Assembly: GCA_035607415.1 (NCBI GenBank)
Contig: DATNAQ010000024.1
Coordinates: 1 to 64,000 of the forward strand
DNA: 64,000 nucleotides
Origin: JAQBQH01 sp035607415
GTDB taxonomy: Bacteria; Myxococcota_A; Polyangia; Palsa-1104
Reading direction: 5' to 3'
Every line of letters begins with the position of its first letter. Within the stretch, counting starts at the first letter, position 1. Positions 1-8,045 of this stretch are shown piece after piece. The notes beneath the pieces were generated by a model. The model worked only from the letters and a program-made list of their open reading frames with translations. It was not told the DNA's origin and ran no database searches. The position numbers were made by a program, and so were the translations under genes.

Positions 1-140
1 GGGCGCCCGTGCTGGCGCAGCCACTCGGCGCGGCCGACCTCGAACCAGCGCAGGTAGACGACGTTGTTGACCACGCCCATCTGATCGGTGTCGGCGTAGA
101 GCACGCGGATCTTGGCCACCGACGGCAGCGCCGCGCTCAT
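1..140 (-). CDS. YbgC/FadM-family acyl-CoA thioesterase (partial, C-terminus beyond window)
   Basis: Only the first 46 or so codons are inside the window. The start is the ATG at 138-140. The N-terminus reads through a hot-dog-fold thioesterase signature: YADTDQMGVV at residues 15-24, then YLRWFEVGR. Asp19 fits the catalytic Asp of the 4-hydroxybenzoyl-CoA thioesterase family. Family members hydrolyse short or medium acyl-CoA or acyl-ACP thioesters in the cytosol. In many proteobacteria ybgC heads the tol operon, but here tolQRAB lies about 49 kb away. The start overlaps the stop of the upstream methyltransferase-like gene (ATGA at 137-140), so the two are probably translationally coupled. 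The family call is firm and the substrate is unknown. Confidence 0.85.
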   Translation of the reverse strand, partial: MSAALPSVAKIRVLYADTDQMGVVNNVVYLRWFEVGRAEWLRQHGR

Positions 141-625
141 AGGTACCGCCGCACGCGCCGCTTGAAGGCGCGGTAGTCGTCGCCGAACTTGTCCTCGAGG
201 TAGGCCTCTTCGTGCAGCACCGCGGTGTAGTGAATGATGAGGAGCGTCGCCACCGCCAGCAGCACGATCCACAAGTTGTGGCTGAGCAGGCCAATCCCGA
301 TCTGGAGGAGGAACATGCCGACGTACATCGGGTTGCGCGTGAAGCGATAGGGCCCGCGCAGCACCAGCGACGGCGACGGCTTCCACGGCCGCGGATCCTG
401 CCCGCTCGCCGCGAACAGATTGCGCGCCGAGACCGCGAGGGCGATCCCCGCCGCCGCGAGCAGCGCGCCGATCACGAGCTGCACCGTGCGCGAAAACGGC
501 AACGGCGGCGGCACCACGCCGACCCAGCGCAGCACGAAGCCGGTCAGCACGAGCCCGAGCAACACGAGCGGCGGCGGAACCCGCACGCGCGCGCCTCCCT
601 GCCCGCTCTGCACCGACGACGTCAT
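137..625 (-). CDS. Isoprenylcysteine carboxyl methyltransferase-like integral membrane protein
   Basis: A 162-residue membrane protein with hydrophobic segments near residues 18-37, 47-68 and 103-135. The motif GPYRFTRNPMY at 91-101 and the C-terminal HEEAYLEDKFGDDYRAF are typical of the ICMT/phospholipid N-methyltransferase fold, in which this part binds S-adenosylmethionine. Bacterial members are mostly uncharacterised; a lipid or small-molecule methyltransferase is the usual guess and nothing here narrows the substrate. It follows homoserine dehydrogenase by 3 bases and overlaps the thioesterase by 4 bases, so the three genes look like one transcript. The family is confident; the function is inferred. 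Confidence 0.8.
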   Translation of the reverse strand: MTSSVQSGQGGARVRVPPPLVLLGLVLTGFVLRWVGVVPPPLPFSRTVQLVIGALLAAAGIALAVSARNLFAASGQDPRPWKPSPSLVLRGPYRFTRNPMYVGMFLLQIGIGLLSHNLWIVLLAVATLLIIHYTAVLHEEAYLEDKFGDDYRAFKRRVRRYL

Positions 626-628
626 GGG

Positions 629-1942
629 TTACTCGAAGATGCGCAACAGGCGCGTCGGCTCGCGCACCGTCGGCAGCCGATTGATGATGCCGAGCGCCGC
701 CTGCACGTTCTTCTCGCGCGCGCGGTGCGTCGTGACCACGACGGTGACGGGCTGCCCCTCCTGGCGCTGCCCTTCCTGCACCACCTCGCTGATCGAGATC
801 TCGTGCTCGCCGAGCATGCCGGCCAGCTGCGCGAGCACGCCCGGCTTGTCGACGACGCCGAAGCGCAGGTAGTAGCGCGACTCGAGCTCGCCCGGATCGC
901 GGATGCGCCGCTCGCGCATGTCGCCGCGCCGCCGGTTGGCCGCGCGCAACGGCGAGCCGCCCGCCGACGACGACAAGAGGTTGCGCGACACCTCGATCAC
1001 GTCGCTGACGACGGCCACCGCCGTCGGCATCATGCCCGCGCCGCGGCCGTAGTACATCGAGCTGCCGAGCGCGTACGACGACACGTAGACCGCGTTGTAC
1101 ACGCCGTTGACCGACGCCAGCATGAAGCGGCGCGGAATCAGCGTCGGATGCACGCGCGCCTCGACGCTGTCGCCGTGATCCTTGCCGATCACGAGCGGCT
1201 TGATGACGTAGCCAAAACGCTCGGCGTAGCGAAAGTCGATGGGCTCGATCCCGCGCAGCCCCTCGACGAGCACCTGCTCGACGCGGATGCGCGTACCGAA
1301 GCAGAGCGGCACGAGCACGCACAGCTTGTGGGCCGCGTCCCAGCCGTCGACGTCGAGCGACGGATCGGCCTCGGCGTAGCCCTTGTCCTGCGCCTCTTTG
1401 AGGATGTCCGGAAGTGGCCGGCCCTCCTCGGTCATCGTCGTCAAAAGGAAGTTCGACGTGCCGTTGACGATGGCCACCAGCTCGTCGATGCGATCGGACG
1501 CCAGCCCCTCGCGCAGCGCGCGGATGATGGGCACGCCGCCGCCGACCGACGCCTCGTAGTACACGTCGACGCCGCGCTCGGCGGCCGCGGCGAACAGCTC
1601 CTCGCCGTGCGCCGCGAGCAGCGCCTTGTTGGCCGTGACGATGTGCTTGCCGCGCGCGATGGCGTCGAGCACGTAGGTGCGCGCCGGCTCCTCGCCGCCG
1701 ATGAGCTCGACGACGATCTCGATCTCGGGGTCGGCCAACACGGCGCCGACGTCGGTCGTGATCAGCGAAGAGGGCACGTCGACCAGGCGCGGCTTGTCGG
1801 CCTCGCGCACGGCGACGCGGCGGATGTTCACCGCCGAGCCGCCGAGGCGCAGCTTGATGGCGTCGGCGTTGTCGGCGAGCAGCTTGACGACGCCGCTGCC
1901 GACGTTACCGAGGCCGAGCAGTCCTACGGAGATGGTGCGCAT
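629..1942 (-). CDS. hom: Homoserine dehydrogenase
   Basis: A 437-residue NAD(P)-dependent enzyme that reduces aspartate semialdehyde to homoserine, the branch point to threonine and methionine. The N-terminal Rossmann motif GLGNVGSG is at about 10-17. VTANKALLAAHG, the signature EASVGGGVPIIRALREGL and the NGTSNFLL loop mark the catalytic domain. A C-terminal ACT domain (about 360-432, starting YYLRFGVVDKPGVLAQLAG) is the usual site of threonine feedback. Length is normal for the monofunctional enzyme, with no fused aspartokinase. It starts at an ATG, is the first gene of a three-gene minus-strand run, and has a short spacer before the lipoprotein upstream. Confidence 0.97.
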   Translation of the reverse strand: MRTISVGLLGLGNVGSGVVKLLADNADAIKLRLGGSAVNIRRVAVREADKPRLVDVPSSLITTDVGAVLADPEIEIVVELIGGEEPARTYVLDAIARGKHIVTANKALLAAHGEELFAAAAERGVDVYYEASVGGGVPIIRALREGLASDRIDELVAIVNGTSNFLLTTMTEEGRPLPDILKEAQDKGYAEADPSLDVDGWDAAHKLCVLVPLCFGTRIRVEQVLVEGLRGIEPIDFRYAERFGYVIKPLVIGKDHGDSVEARVHPTLIPRRFMLASVNGVYNAVYVSSYALGSSMYYGRGAGMMPTAVAVVSDVIEVSRNLLSSSAGGSPLRAANRRRGDMRERRIRDPGELESRYYLRFGVVDKPGVLAQLAGMLGEHEISISEVVQEGQRQEGQPVTVVVTTHRAREKNVQAALGIINRLPTVREPTRLLRIFE

Positions 1943-1964
1943 GACCGGCGCACCGTAGCACGAC

Positions 1965-2363
1965 TTATTGCATGCAGGAGTTGGGATAGCAGCCGCAGCC
2001 GGACTGCGAGCTGCCGCTACCGCACTGGCAGAAGGCGTTGTCGCCGCACTCCGTCGAGCCCATGTCGTTCGCCGGCGGCGTGCAGGTCTTGGTGCAGAAG
2101 AACGCGTTGTCGCTGCCGAGCGTGGAGCACAACGTGGCCCACGACGGCTGGCCGGCCATGTCGACGCCCGACGGCGGCAGGCAGTCGGTCACCGGCGACA
2201 CGCAGTACTTGCCGACGCCGAGGTTGTTGCCCTTGTCGCCGGGATGTCCGCACACCGAGAACATCGCCATGTCCTTGCCCACCGCCATATCCGGCGCCGT
2301 GCCCGGATTGCTCCCGCCACACCCCACGAACATCAGCGCGCAGCAAAGGAGCGCAGCTCGCAT
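1965..2363 (-). CDS. Cys-rich small lipoprotein, paralogue of the gene at 13098
   Basis: A 132-residue protein with a lipoprotein signal peptide ending in FVGC (Cys15). It then has a linker with two Asp-Met-Ala units (PDMAVGKDMAM) and a Cys-rich domain with about 12 cysteines. The domain pattern GHPGDKGNNLGVGKYC ... TECGDNAFCQCG ... CGCYPNSC recurs in the lipoprotein at 13098-13517, so the two are paralogues. The cysteines are probably disulphide-bonded on the periplasmic or outer face. The ATG follows the stop of the copper monooxygenase gene directly (TAAATG), so the pair is co-transcribed. It may act with the monooxygenase. No family is recognised. Confidence 0.8.
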   Translation of the reverse strand: MRAALLCCALMFVGCGGSNPGTAPDMAVGKDMAMFSVCGHPGDKGNNLGVGKYCVSPVTDCLPPSGVDMAGQPSWATLCSTLGSDNAFFCTKTCTPPANDMGSTECGDNAFCQCGSGSSQSGCGCYPNSCMQ

Positions 2364-3305
2364 TTAGAACGTCCCCCACTGGCCGTGGTCGCACTGCATG
2401 TTGTCGAGATTGTCGCTGTTCACGAACTGCAGGAACGCGACGCACATCTCGAGACCGAAGGTCATCGTCGTCTGCGTCGTGTTGTCCCACTCGCAGTGCA
2501 TGTGCAGGTTGTCGCCCTGATCGACGGCGAACGCCTGCGACGGATCCACGGTCACCGACGGCGGATGGAACGTATAGCTCGGCGTCCACTGCACGTCCTG
2601 CATCGTCTGCGTGACGCCGGCGTGGGTGAGCTGGATGACGCCGCGCGTGCCGTACTGGTGCATGTGCGGGAACATCGACCAGACATTGACCGTCTGCTGC
2701 ACCGTGCAGTTGATGTCGAGCGACGACGCGCCGGGCGCCACCTGCATCGACGTGTCGAGGATGGCCATCGAGCCGACCGAGGTGTAGCTCGTGCCCGGAT
2801 CGGCGAGCCAGATGTTCATCGCCGACTGCGCGTCGATCATGTTGGGCGTGGCGTTGATGTAGTGATGGTTGAGGACGATCTGCGAGCCGGCGGGGATGCG
2901 GAACACGAGGTTGCCGGGCGCGGTGTCCTTGATGCCCATGCCCTCGGCGCCGGCGCCCGCGCCGAAGCGGAAGGTCGACATGTCGTCGTCGGTGCAGATG
3001 CGCGACGTGCCGGGCGGCTGCTGCTTCTGCGTCGAGAACATGATGATGTGGTGGCCGCCGACGGTCTGGTAGGACTCGATGCTGCGCACGTCGATGTCGT
3101 GATCGACGATCAGATCGGTCCAGGTGCAGACCTCGGTGTCGGTCGCCGGCATCAGCGCTTTCTGGATGGGCAAAATAATCTGATAGCCATTGGCCGGCTT
3201 GGCATCGAGAATGGTTTTGAGCTCGGGCAGCTCTTCGACGGCAGGTTGCGACGAAGAAGTCGAGCAACCGGCGAGCAACGACAGCAGCAGAAGACTGCGG
3301 CGCAT
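2364..3305 (-). CDS. Copper type II ascorbate-dependent monooxygenase-like lipoprotein
   Basis: A 313-residue protein. I chose the ATG at 3305 because it has a strong Shine-Dalgarno (GGAGGTG) 6 bases upstream and begins the signal peptide MRRSLLLLSLLAGC, lipidated at Cys14. The protein carries the copper ligands of the PHM/dopamine beta-monooxygenase fold: His85-His86 (GGHHIIMF) and His147/148 (NHHYIN) for the first copper, then His214 and His216 (PHMHQYG) and Met287 (GLEMC) for the second. Such enzymes hydroxylate C-H bonds using O2 and a reductant. Bacterial versions lack known substrates. Ligands are seen; activity is inferred. Confidence 0.82.
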   Translation of the reverse strand: MRRSLLLLSLLAGCSTSSSQPAVEELPELKTILDAKPANGYQIILPIQKALMPATDTEVCTWTDLIVDHDIDVRSIESYQTVGGHHIIMFSTQKQQPPGTSRICTDDDMSTFRFGAGAGAEGMGIKDTAPGNLVFRIPAGSQIVLNHHYINATPNMIDAQSAMNIWLADPGTSYTSVGSMAILDTSMQVAPGASSLDINCTVQQTVNVWSMFPHMHQYGTRGVIQLTHAGVTQTMQDVQWTPSYTFHPPSVTVDPSQAFAVDQGDNLHMHCEWDNTTQTTMTFGLEMCVAFLQFVNSDNLDNMQCDHGQWGTF

Positions 3306-3306
3306 A

Positions 3307-3338
3307 AGGACACCTCCGAGAGTGAGCGTGAGTGTCCT
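3307..3338 (-). promoter_or_regulatory. 5' UTR hairpin covering the Shine-Dalgarno of the copper monooxygenase
   Basis: In the minus-strand mRNA, AGGACAC pairs perfectly with GTGTCCT over 7 bp, with an 18-base loop. The downstream arm overlaps the ribosome-binding site GGAGGTGTCC just before the ATG at 3305. This could limit translation initiation. The pairing is seen; regulation is inferred. Confidence 0.45.
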
Positions 3339-3366
3339 ACTTTGACGCAGGGGGGACAATCGCCGG

Positions 3367-3403
3367 CGAACCGTACATTGGTTCGACCAACGGTTCGACC
3401 AAC
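3367..3403. repeat. Operator-like palindrome plus perfect 12-bp tandem repeat
   Basis: GGTTCGACCAAC occurs twice head to tail (3380-3391 and 3392-3403). The first copy also forms a palindrome, CGAACC-7-GGTTCG, with bases 3367-3372. The cluster lies just upstream of the likely promoter of the copper monooxygenase and between divergently read regions. This is the layout expected of a transcription factor site. The repeat is certain; the regulator is unknown. Confidence 0.6.
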
Positions 3404-3431
3404 GCGCCTCGCCAACGATGTGAAGCGGCGT

Positions 3432-3788
3432 TTACTCGTCGTCGCTGCGCAGCCGGGTGCCGCAGTTGGGGCAGCGCGCGGCGTGCGACTTCACGCCGCA
3501 GCCCGGACAGCGCACCGGCTCGGGCTCCTCGGTGGCCCACTTGCGCTTGGCCGCGGGCATCGCCGGCACCGTCTTGGGCGGCGGCGGCTTCACCGGCGGC
3601 GGCGGCTTCGCCGTCGGCGGCCGATTCACCGTCGGCGGCGGCTTCACCGTCGGTGGCGGCTTCGGCGCAGGCGGCGGCTCCGAGCGCGCCGCGTTCGCCG
3701 CCGGCGAGTCGCCCATCGGCTCGCCGCACTCGAGGCACAAGTCGGCCCCCTCCTCCACCGGCGCCTTGCAGCTCGGGCACGTCGCCAT
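3432..3788 (-). CDS. Double zinc-ribbon protein with proline-rich linker
   Basis: About 118 residues. An N-terminal zinc ribbon (CPSCKAPV ... CLECGEP) and a C-terminal ribbon (CPGCGVKSHAARCPNCG) are joined by a long Pro/Lys/Thr/Val linker of PPPTVKPPP-like repeats. Such proteins are cytosolic and usually of unknown function; the ribbons may bind nucleic acid or partners. The ATG at 3788 is preferred over the in-frame TTG six bases earlier. There is no Shine-Dalgarno, and TAAAAT (3795-3800, read on the minus strand) sits 6 bases before the ATG, which fits a leaderless transcript. It is divergent from the M16 peptidase across 35 bases. Confidence 0.75.
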   Translation of the reverse strand: MATCPSCKAPVEEGADLCLECGEPMGDSPAANAARSEPPPAPKPPPTVKPPPTVNRPPTAKPPPPVKPPPPKTVPAMPAAKRKWATEEPEPVRCPGCGVKSHAARCPNCGTRLRSDDE

Positions 3789-3823
3789 TTGCAAATTTTA
3801 TCATGCCGTCGTGAAGTACCGCC

Positions 3824-5140
3824 ATGTTCGCCCTGCCGCTCCTCGCGACGCTGCTGTCGTTCTCCACGTTCAAGCTCGACAACGGGCTGACCGTGTTCGT
3901 GCAGGAGGACCACACCGTCCCGGTCGTGGCGCTCGACGTCTGGTACCACGTCGGCTCGCGCGACGAGGTCGCGGGCAAGACCGGCTTCGCGCACCTGTTC
4001 GAGCACATGATGTTCCAGGGCTCGGCGCACGTCGCCGACAAGATGCACTTCAAGTACATCCAGGAGGCGGGCGGCACCGCCAACGGCTCGACCAACACCG
4101 ATCGCACCAATTACTTCGAGACGCTGCCGTCGAACTTCCTGGAGACGGGGTTGTGGCTCGAGTCGGATCGCATGGGCTTTTTGCTGGCGACGCTGACGGA
4201 GGACAAGCTCGACAACCAGCGCGACGTGGTGCGCAACGAGAAGCGGCAGAACTACGACAATCGGCCCTACGGCATGGCGCGCAAGGCGATCTTCGAGAAC
4301 CTCTATCCGCCGTCGCACCCCTATCACCACCTCACCATCGGCGAGCACGCCGATCTCGAGCGCGCCACGCTCGCGGACGTGAGCGCCTTCTTCAAGAAGT
4401 ACTACTCGCCGGCGAACGCGACGCTGGCCATCGCCGGCGACGTCGACGTGCCGACGGCGAAGCGGCTGTGCGCGAAGTGGTTCGGCTCGCTGCCGTCGAC
4501 GCCGGCGCCGGTGCGCGGCCCGGCGCCGCCGCAGCCGGTGCTGCACGGCGAGAAGCGCGTGGCGCTCCAGGACCGCGTGTCGCTCGAGCGGCTCTACGTG
4601 GTGTGGCCGTCGCCGCCCGAATTCGCGCCCGGCGACGCCGAGCTCGATCTGCTCGCCGGAATTCTCGGCGGAAAATCGGGGCGGCTCTACAAGCGCCTCG
4701 TCTACGACGCGCGGCTGGCGCAGACCGTCGAGGTGGCGCAGGAGTCGGCGCCGCTGTCGTCGCTGTTCGAGGTGGTGGTGACGATGAAGCCGGGGCACAA
4801 GGCGGCCGAAGCGCTGCCGATCGTCGACGACGAGCTGGCGCGCGCCGCGAAAGAAGCGGTGAGCGCCGCCGAGCTCGACAAGGCGCGCAACCGCTACGAG
4901 ACGAGCTACGTGCTCGAGCTGATGTCGGGGCAGCGGCGCGCCGACGTGATCAATCGATACGCTTATTACGCCAACGACCCGGGGTTCATCGACAAGGATC
5001 TCGCGCGCTACCGCACCGCCACCGCCGACGGCGTGCGCAGCTCGGCGCAAAAGACGCTCGGGCCGGGGCGCGTGATCGTGACGGTGGCGCCGCTCGCCGA
5101 CGGCAAACCGCTCGCCGACGCCAAGAAGGAGGGCCAGTGA
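3824..5140 (+). CDS. M16-family zinc peptidase, catalytic subunit
   Basis: A 438-residue pitrilysin-type peptidase. The inverted zinc motif HLFEH is at His57-Glu60-His61, so this is the catalytically competent member. Conserved text follows (MMFQGSAHVADK, GGTANGSTNTDRTNYFE, then the NEKRQNYDNRPYG region carrying the distal ligands). A short hydrophobic N-terminus (MFALPLLATLLSF) suggests export. It precedes a second M16 protein with a TGATG overlap at 5138-5142. Bacterial M16B enzymes commonly work as such pairs, and I infer a heterodimer that degrades short peptides in the envelope. Confidence 0.93.
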   Translation: MFALPLLATLLSFSTFKLDNGLTVFVQEDHTVPVVALDVWYHVGSRDEVAGKTGFAHLFEHMMFQGSAHVADKMHFKYIQEAGGTANGSTNTDRTNYFETLPSNFLETGLWLESDRMGFLLATLTEDKLDNQRDVVRNEKRQNYDNRPYGMARKAIFENLYPPSHPYHHLTIGEHADLERATLADVSAFFKKYYSPANATLAIAGDVDVPTAKRLCAKWFGSLPSTPAPVRGPAPPQPVLHGEKRVALQDRVSLERLYVVWPSPPEFAPGDAELDLLAGILGGKSGRLYKRLVYDARLAQTVEVAQESAPLSSLFEVVVTMKPGHKAAEALPIVDDELARAAKEAVSAAELDKARNRYETSYVLELMSGQRRADVINRYAYYANDPGFIDKDLARYRTATADGVRSSAQKTLGPGRVIVTVAPLADGKPLADAKKEGQ

Positions 5141-6840
5141 TGCGCCGCTCGCTCATGGCCATCGCCTTCGTCATGTCGTGCGGCCACATCCCGCCGGCGT
5201 CGACGGAGGGCGTGCCCTCGCCGTGGCCCGAGGCGCGCGCCGACGCGGGCAACACGCCGCCGACCACGCCGCCGCCGCCGCCGACGCGGCCGCCGGCCAA
5301 TCCGCCGCGCGGCCCGTTGCCGGTGACGCGCACGCCGGGCGGCGCGGTGATCAAGCAGGGCACGCCGCCGCCGGTGGTGCCGCTCGGCAAGCCGGCGCCT
5401 GCGCCCGCGTCCCCCGCGCCGACGGACGACGCCGACCGCGCGACGCCGCCCAAGGGCGGGCCGCCGCCCAAGCTCAACCTGCCGGTGCCGGCGCGGCGCA
5501 AGCTCAAGAACGGCGCGGCGCTGCTCGTCGTCGAGCGCCACGAGCTGCCGATGGCGTCGCTGGTGATCACCTGGCCGAGCGGCATCGCCGACGAGCCGCC
5601 GGCGCAAGCGGGCATCGCCGGGCTGACCGCCGATCTGCTCGACGAGGGCGCCGGCAAACGCGGCGCGCTCGAGGTCGCTGAGGACGTGGCGCGCCTCGGC
5701 GCCACGCTGTCGACGAGCGCGAGCTGGGACGACACGCGCGTGCAGGTGACGGCGCTGACCCGCGCGCTCGATCCGCTCCTGCCCATCGTCGCCGACCTGG
5801 TGGCGCACCCGACGTTCGCCGACAAAGAGCTCGACCGCGTGCGCGCCGATCGCATCACCGGCCTCGTGCAGCTGCGCGACGTGCCGTCGATGATCGCGCA
5901 CGACACGCTCGCGCGCGTCATCTACGGCGACAAGGAGCGCTACGGGCTGCCCGAGATCGGCACCGAGAGCTCGTTGAAGGCGATCGACCGCGCCGCGATC
6001 GTAAAGTGGCACGCCGAGCATCTGCGCCCCGATCTGGCGACGGTGATCGTCGTCGGCGACGTGCAGCCCGACGACATCGCGCGCCGGCTCGACGCCGCCT
6101 TCGCCGGCTGGACGGCGAAGGGCAGGGCGCGGCTGAAGCACGCGACGGCGACGGCGCCGCGGCCGATGCGCCGCGTGGTGATCGTGGATCGCCCCGGCGC
6201 GGCGCAGACCGACATGCGCCTCGGGCTGCCGGGCGCGCCGCGCAAGTCGAAGGACTACTTCGCCTGCCTGGTGACCAACGCGATCCTCGGCGGGCAGTTC
6301 ATCAGCCGCCTCAACTTCAACCTGCGCGAGCAGCACGGCTACACCTACGGCGCGCGCACCGAGTTCACCTTCCGCCGCAACGGCGGGCCCTTCGTCGCCG
6401 GCGCGCCGGTGAAGACGGCGGTGACCGAGCCGTCGCTGAAGGAGACGCTCGGCGAGCTCTCGCGCATTCGCGAGGCCGACGTGGCACCCGAGGAGCTCGG
6501 CCTGGCGAAGGACCTGTTGAGCCGCGCCCTCGCGCGCGAGTTCGAGACGCCGCCGCAGGTGGCGGCCGCGCTGGTGGCGCAGGTCGTCGAGGGGCTGCCC
6601 GACGACTACTACAAGACCTACGCCGACCGCATCGCCGCGGTGACCGCGGCCGACGTGCGCAAAGCGGCGCAGCGCTGGATCGAGCCGACCAAGATGACCA
6701 TCGTCCTCGTCGGCGACGAGAAGGCGATCGGCGACGGCGTCAAGACCATGGTCGGCGAGTACGAGCGCCGCGGCACCGACGGCATCCTGCTGCCGTCCGC
6801 CGGCGAAGGCACCGGCAGCGCGACCAGCGGCGAGCGCTGA
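5140..6840 (+). CDS. M16-family peptidase-like protein, non-catalytic partner (lipoprotein)
   Basis: 566 residues from the ATG that overlaps the stop of the catalytic subunit. The signal-like N-terminus ends in FVMSC, a plausible lipobox. About 80 Pro-rich residues (30-110) follow, then an M16 domain. The HxxEH zinc motif is missing: the equivalent stretch reads AGLTADLLDEG. The substrate-binding motif of the non-catalytic partner is present (REQHGYTYGARTEF). This matches the usual split of M16B pairs into a zinc subunit and an Arg/Tyr subunit. The lipid anchor would tether the pair to a membrane. Confidence 0.9.
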   Translation: MRRSLMAIAFVMSCGHIPPASTEGVPSPWPEARADAGNTPPTTPPPPPTRPPANPPRGPLPVTRTPGGAVIKQGTPPPVVPLGKPAPAPASPAPTDDADRATPPKGGPPPKLNLPVPARRKLKNGAALLVVERHELPMASLVITWPSGIADEPPAQAGIAGLTADLLDEGAGKRGALEVAEDVARLGATLSTSASWDDTRVQVTALTRALDPLLPIVADLVAHPTFADKELDRVRADRITGLVQLRDVPSMIAHDTLARVIYGDKERYGLPEIGTESSLKAIDRAAIVKWHAEHLRPDLATVIVVGDVQPDDIARRLDAAFAGWTAKGRARLKHATATAPRPMRRVVIVDRPGAAQTDMRLGLPGAPRKSKDYFACLVTNAILGGQFISRLNFNLREQHGYTYGARTEFTFRRNGGPFVAGAPVKTAVTEPSLKETLGELSRIREADVAPEELGLAKDLLSRALAREFETPPQVAAALVAQVVEGLPDDYYKTYADRIAAVTAADVRKAAQRWIEPTKMTIVLVGDEKAIGDGVKTMVGEYERRGTDGILLPSAGEGTGSATSGER

Positions 6841-6842
6841 CG

Positions 6843-7295
6843 GTGAGCGATGAGCGCGGCGTGAGCGCGGCGCGGACGGTCCTGCGCGGCAGCTGCCACT
6901 GCGGCGCGCTGCGCATCGAGCTCGAGACGGCGCGCGCGCCCGAGGCGCTGTCGTTGCGCGAGTGCCAGTGCACGTTCTGCCGCAAGCACGGCTCGCGCAA
7001 CACCTCCGATCCCGACGGACGCACGCGCATCGTCGCCGAGCGCGGCGCGCTCGTGCGCTATCGCTTCGGCCTGCGCACCGCCGACTTCTTCCTGTGCGCG
7101 CGCTGCGGCATCTACGTCGCCTGCGTGCTCGACGACGCCTTCTCCAGCATCAACACGCGCGTGCTCGACGAGGCCGACGCCGCGCGGCTGTCGCAGACGG
7201 CGCAGCCGATGGACTTCGGCGGCGAAGACGTCGCGGGCCGGGTGGATCGCCGACGCCAGAAGTGGACCCCTACCACCGTCGAGGAGCGCTCGTGA
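6843..7295 (+). CDS. GFA/CENP-V-family zinc protein
   Basis: A 150-residue protein with the cysteine set of the glutathione-dependent formaldehyde-activating (GFA) family: CHCG near residue 18, CQCTFC near 40 and CARCG near 80. These bind structural and catalytic zinc. Real GFA activity is established for few members and many are simply called GFA family. The start is taken as the GTG at 6843, two bases after the M16 stop; a second GTG at 6861 is possible. It is probably the last gene of the M16 operon. A second GFA protein lies at 18529-18954. Confidence 0.8.
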   Translation: MSDERGVSAARTVLRGSCHCGALRIELETARAPEALSLRECQCTFCRKHGSRNTSDPDGRTRIVAERGALVRYRFGLRTADFFLCARCGIYVACVLDDAFSSINTRVLDEADAARLSQTAQPMDFGGEDVAGRVDRRRQKWTPTTVEERS

Positions 7296-7310
7296 TAAAG
7301 TAGTCGTGGC

Positions 7311-8045
7311 ATGCGTGTCGCCGTCGTCGCGATCCTGTTGTCCGCGGCGATCGCCACGCCGGCGCGCGCCGCCGGCAGTGACGACGAGGAGCGCGCGCGC
7401 GGCCACTACGAGATCGGGCTCGGGCTGTACCGGCTCGGCGACTATCGCGGGGCGCTCGAGGAGTTCGCGGCCGGCTACGAGCTGGCGCGCAAGCCCGGCT
7501 TCCTGCTCAACCTCGGGCAGACCTATCGCAAGCTCGGCGAGCTGCCCCAGGCGCGCGATCTGTACCGCCAGTTCCTCGCCGAGTCGCGACGCGACGATCC
7601 GGCGCGCCCCGAGGCGGAGAAGGTCCTCGCCGAGCTCGAGGCCGCGATCCGGGCGCAACCGCCGCCCGAGCCGCCGCCCCCGCCACGGCCGACAGTCCCG
7701 GCGCCTTCCGAAGCCTCGCCGCCGCTCGCACCGGCCGTCGTTGCTCCGCCCTCGCCGTCGCTGGTGGCGAGCGCACCGCGCCATCCGCGCCGCCGCGGCC
7801 TGCGCATCGCCGGCGTCGTCGTCGGCGTCGTCGGCCTCGGCCTCGTCGGTGGCGGCATCGGCGAAGCCTTCGCCGCCGACGGCGCCGCGCGCGATCTGAA
7901 CGCGCTCGATCGCACGGGCGGCGCCTGGGATCCGTCGAAGGCGAGCGCCTACCGCCTCGATCGCGGGCTCTCCACCGGCTTCTTCGCCGCCGGCGCCGCC
8001 CTCGCGGCCGGCGGCGCGATCCTCCTCATCGTGAGCGCCCGATGA
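7311..8045 (+). CDS. TPR-containing exported membrane protein
   Basis: 244 residues. A cleavable-type signal (MRVAVVAILLSAAIATPARA) is followed by TPR-like helices (about 25-105, including LGLYRLGDYRGALEEFAAGY and a GQTYRKLGELPQARDLY unit). A Pro-rich stretch (115-160) and two C-terminal hydrophobic segments (about 163-185 and 220-243) follow. This tetratricopeptide plus double-helix layout is common in Myxococcota and has no assigned function. The stop overlaps the next gene by ATGA (8042-8045), so the two are coupled. A protein-scaffold role is inferred. Confidence 0.75.
   Translation: MRVAVVAILLSAAIATPARAAGSDDEERARGHYEIGLGLYRLGDYRGALEEFAAGYELARKPGFLLNLGQTYRKLGELPQARDLYRQFLAESRRDDPARPEAEKVLAELEAAIRAQPPPEPPPPPRPTVPAPSEASPPLAPAVVAPPSPSLVASAPRHPRRRGLRIAGVVVGVVGLGLVGGGIGEAFAADGAARDLNALDRTGGAWDPSKASAYRLDRGLSTGFFAAGAALAAGGAILLIVSAR

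Noticed and set aside
212..2614. An 800-codon plus-strand open frame over homoserine dehydrogenase
   Set aside because: Its protein is Arg/Ala/His-rich and lies antisense to hom, the methyltransferase-like gene and the lipoprotein. It is a GC-bias shadow.
3380..3403. GGTTCGA sequences that look like a tRNA T-arm
   Set aside because: No acceptor stem, anticodon arm or CCA fits. The text is a 12-bp tandem repeat.
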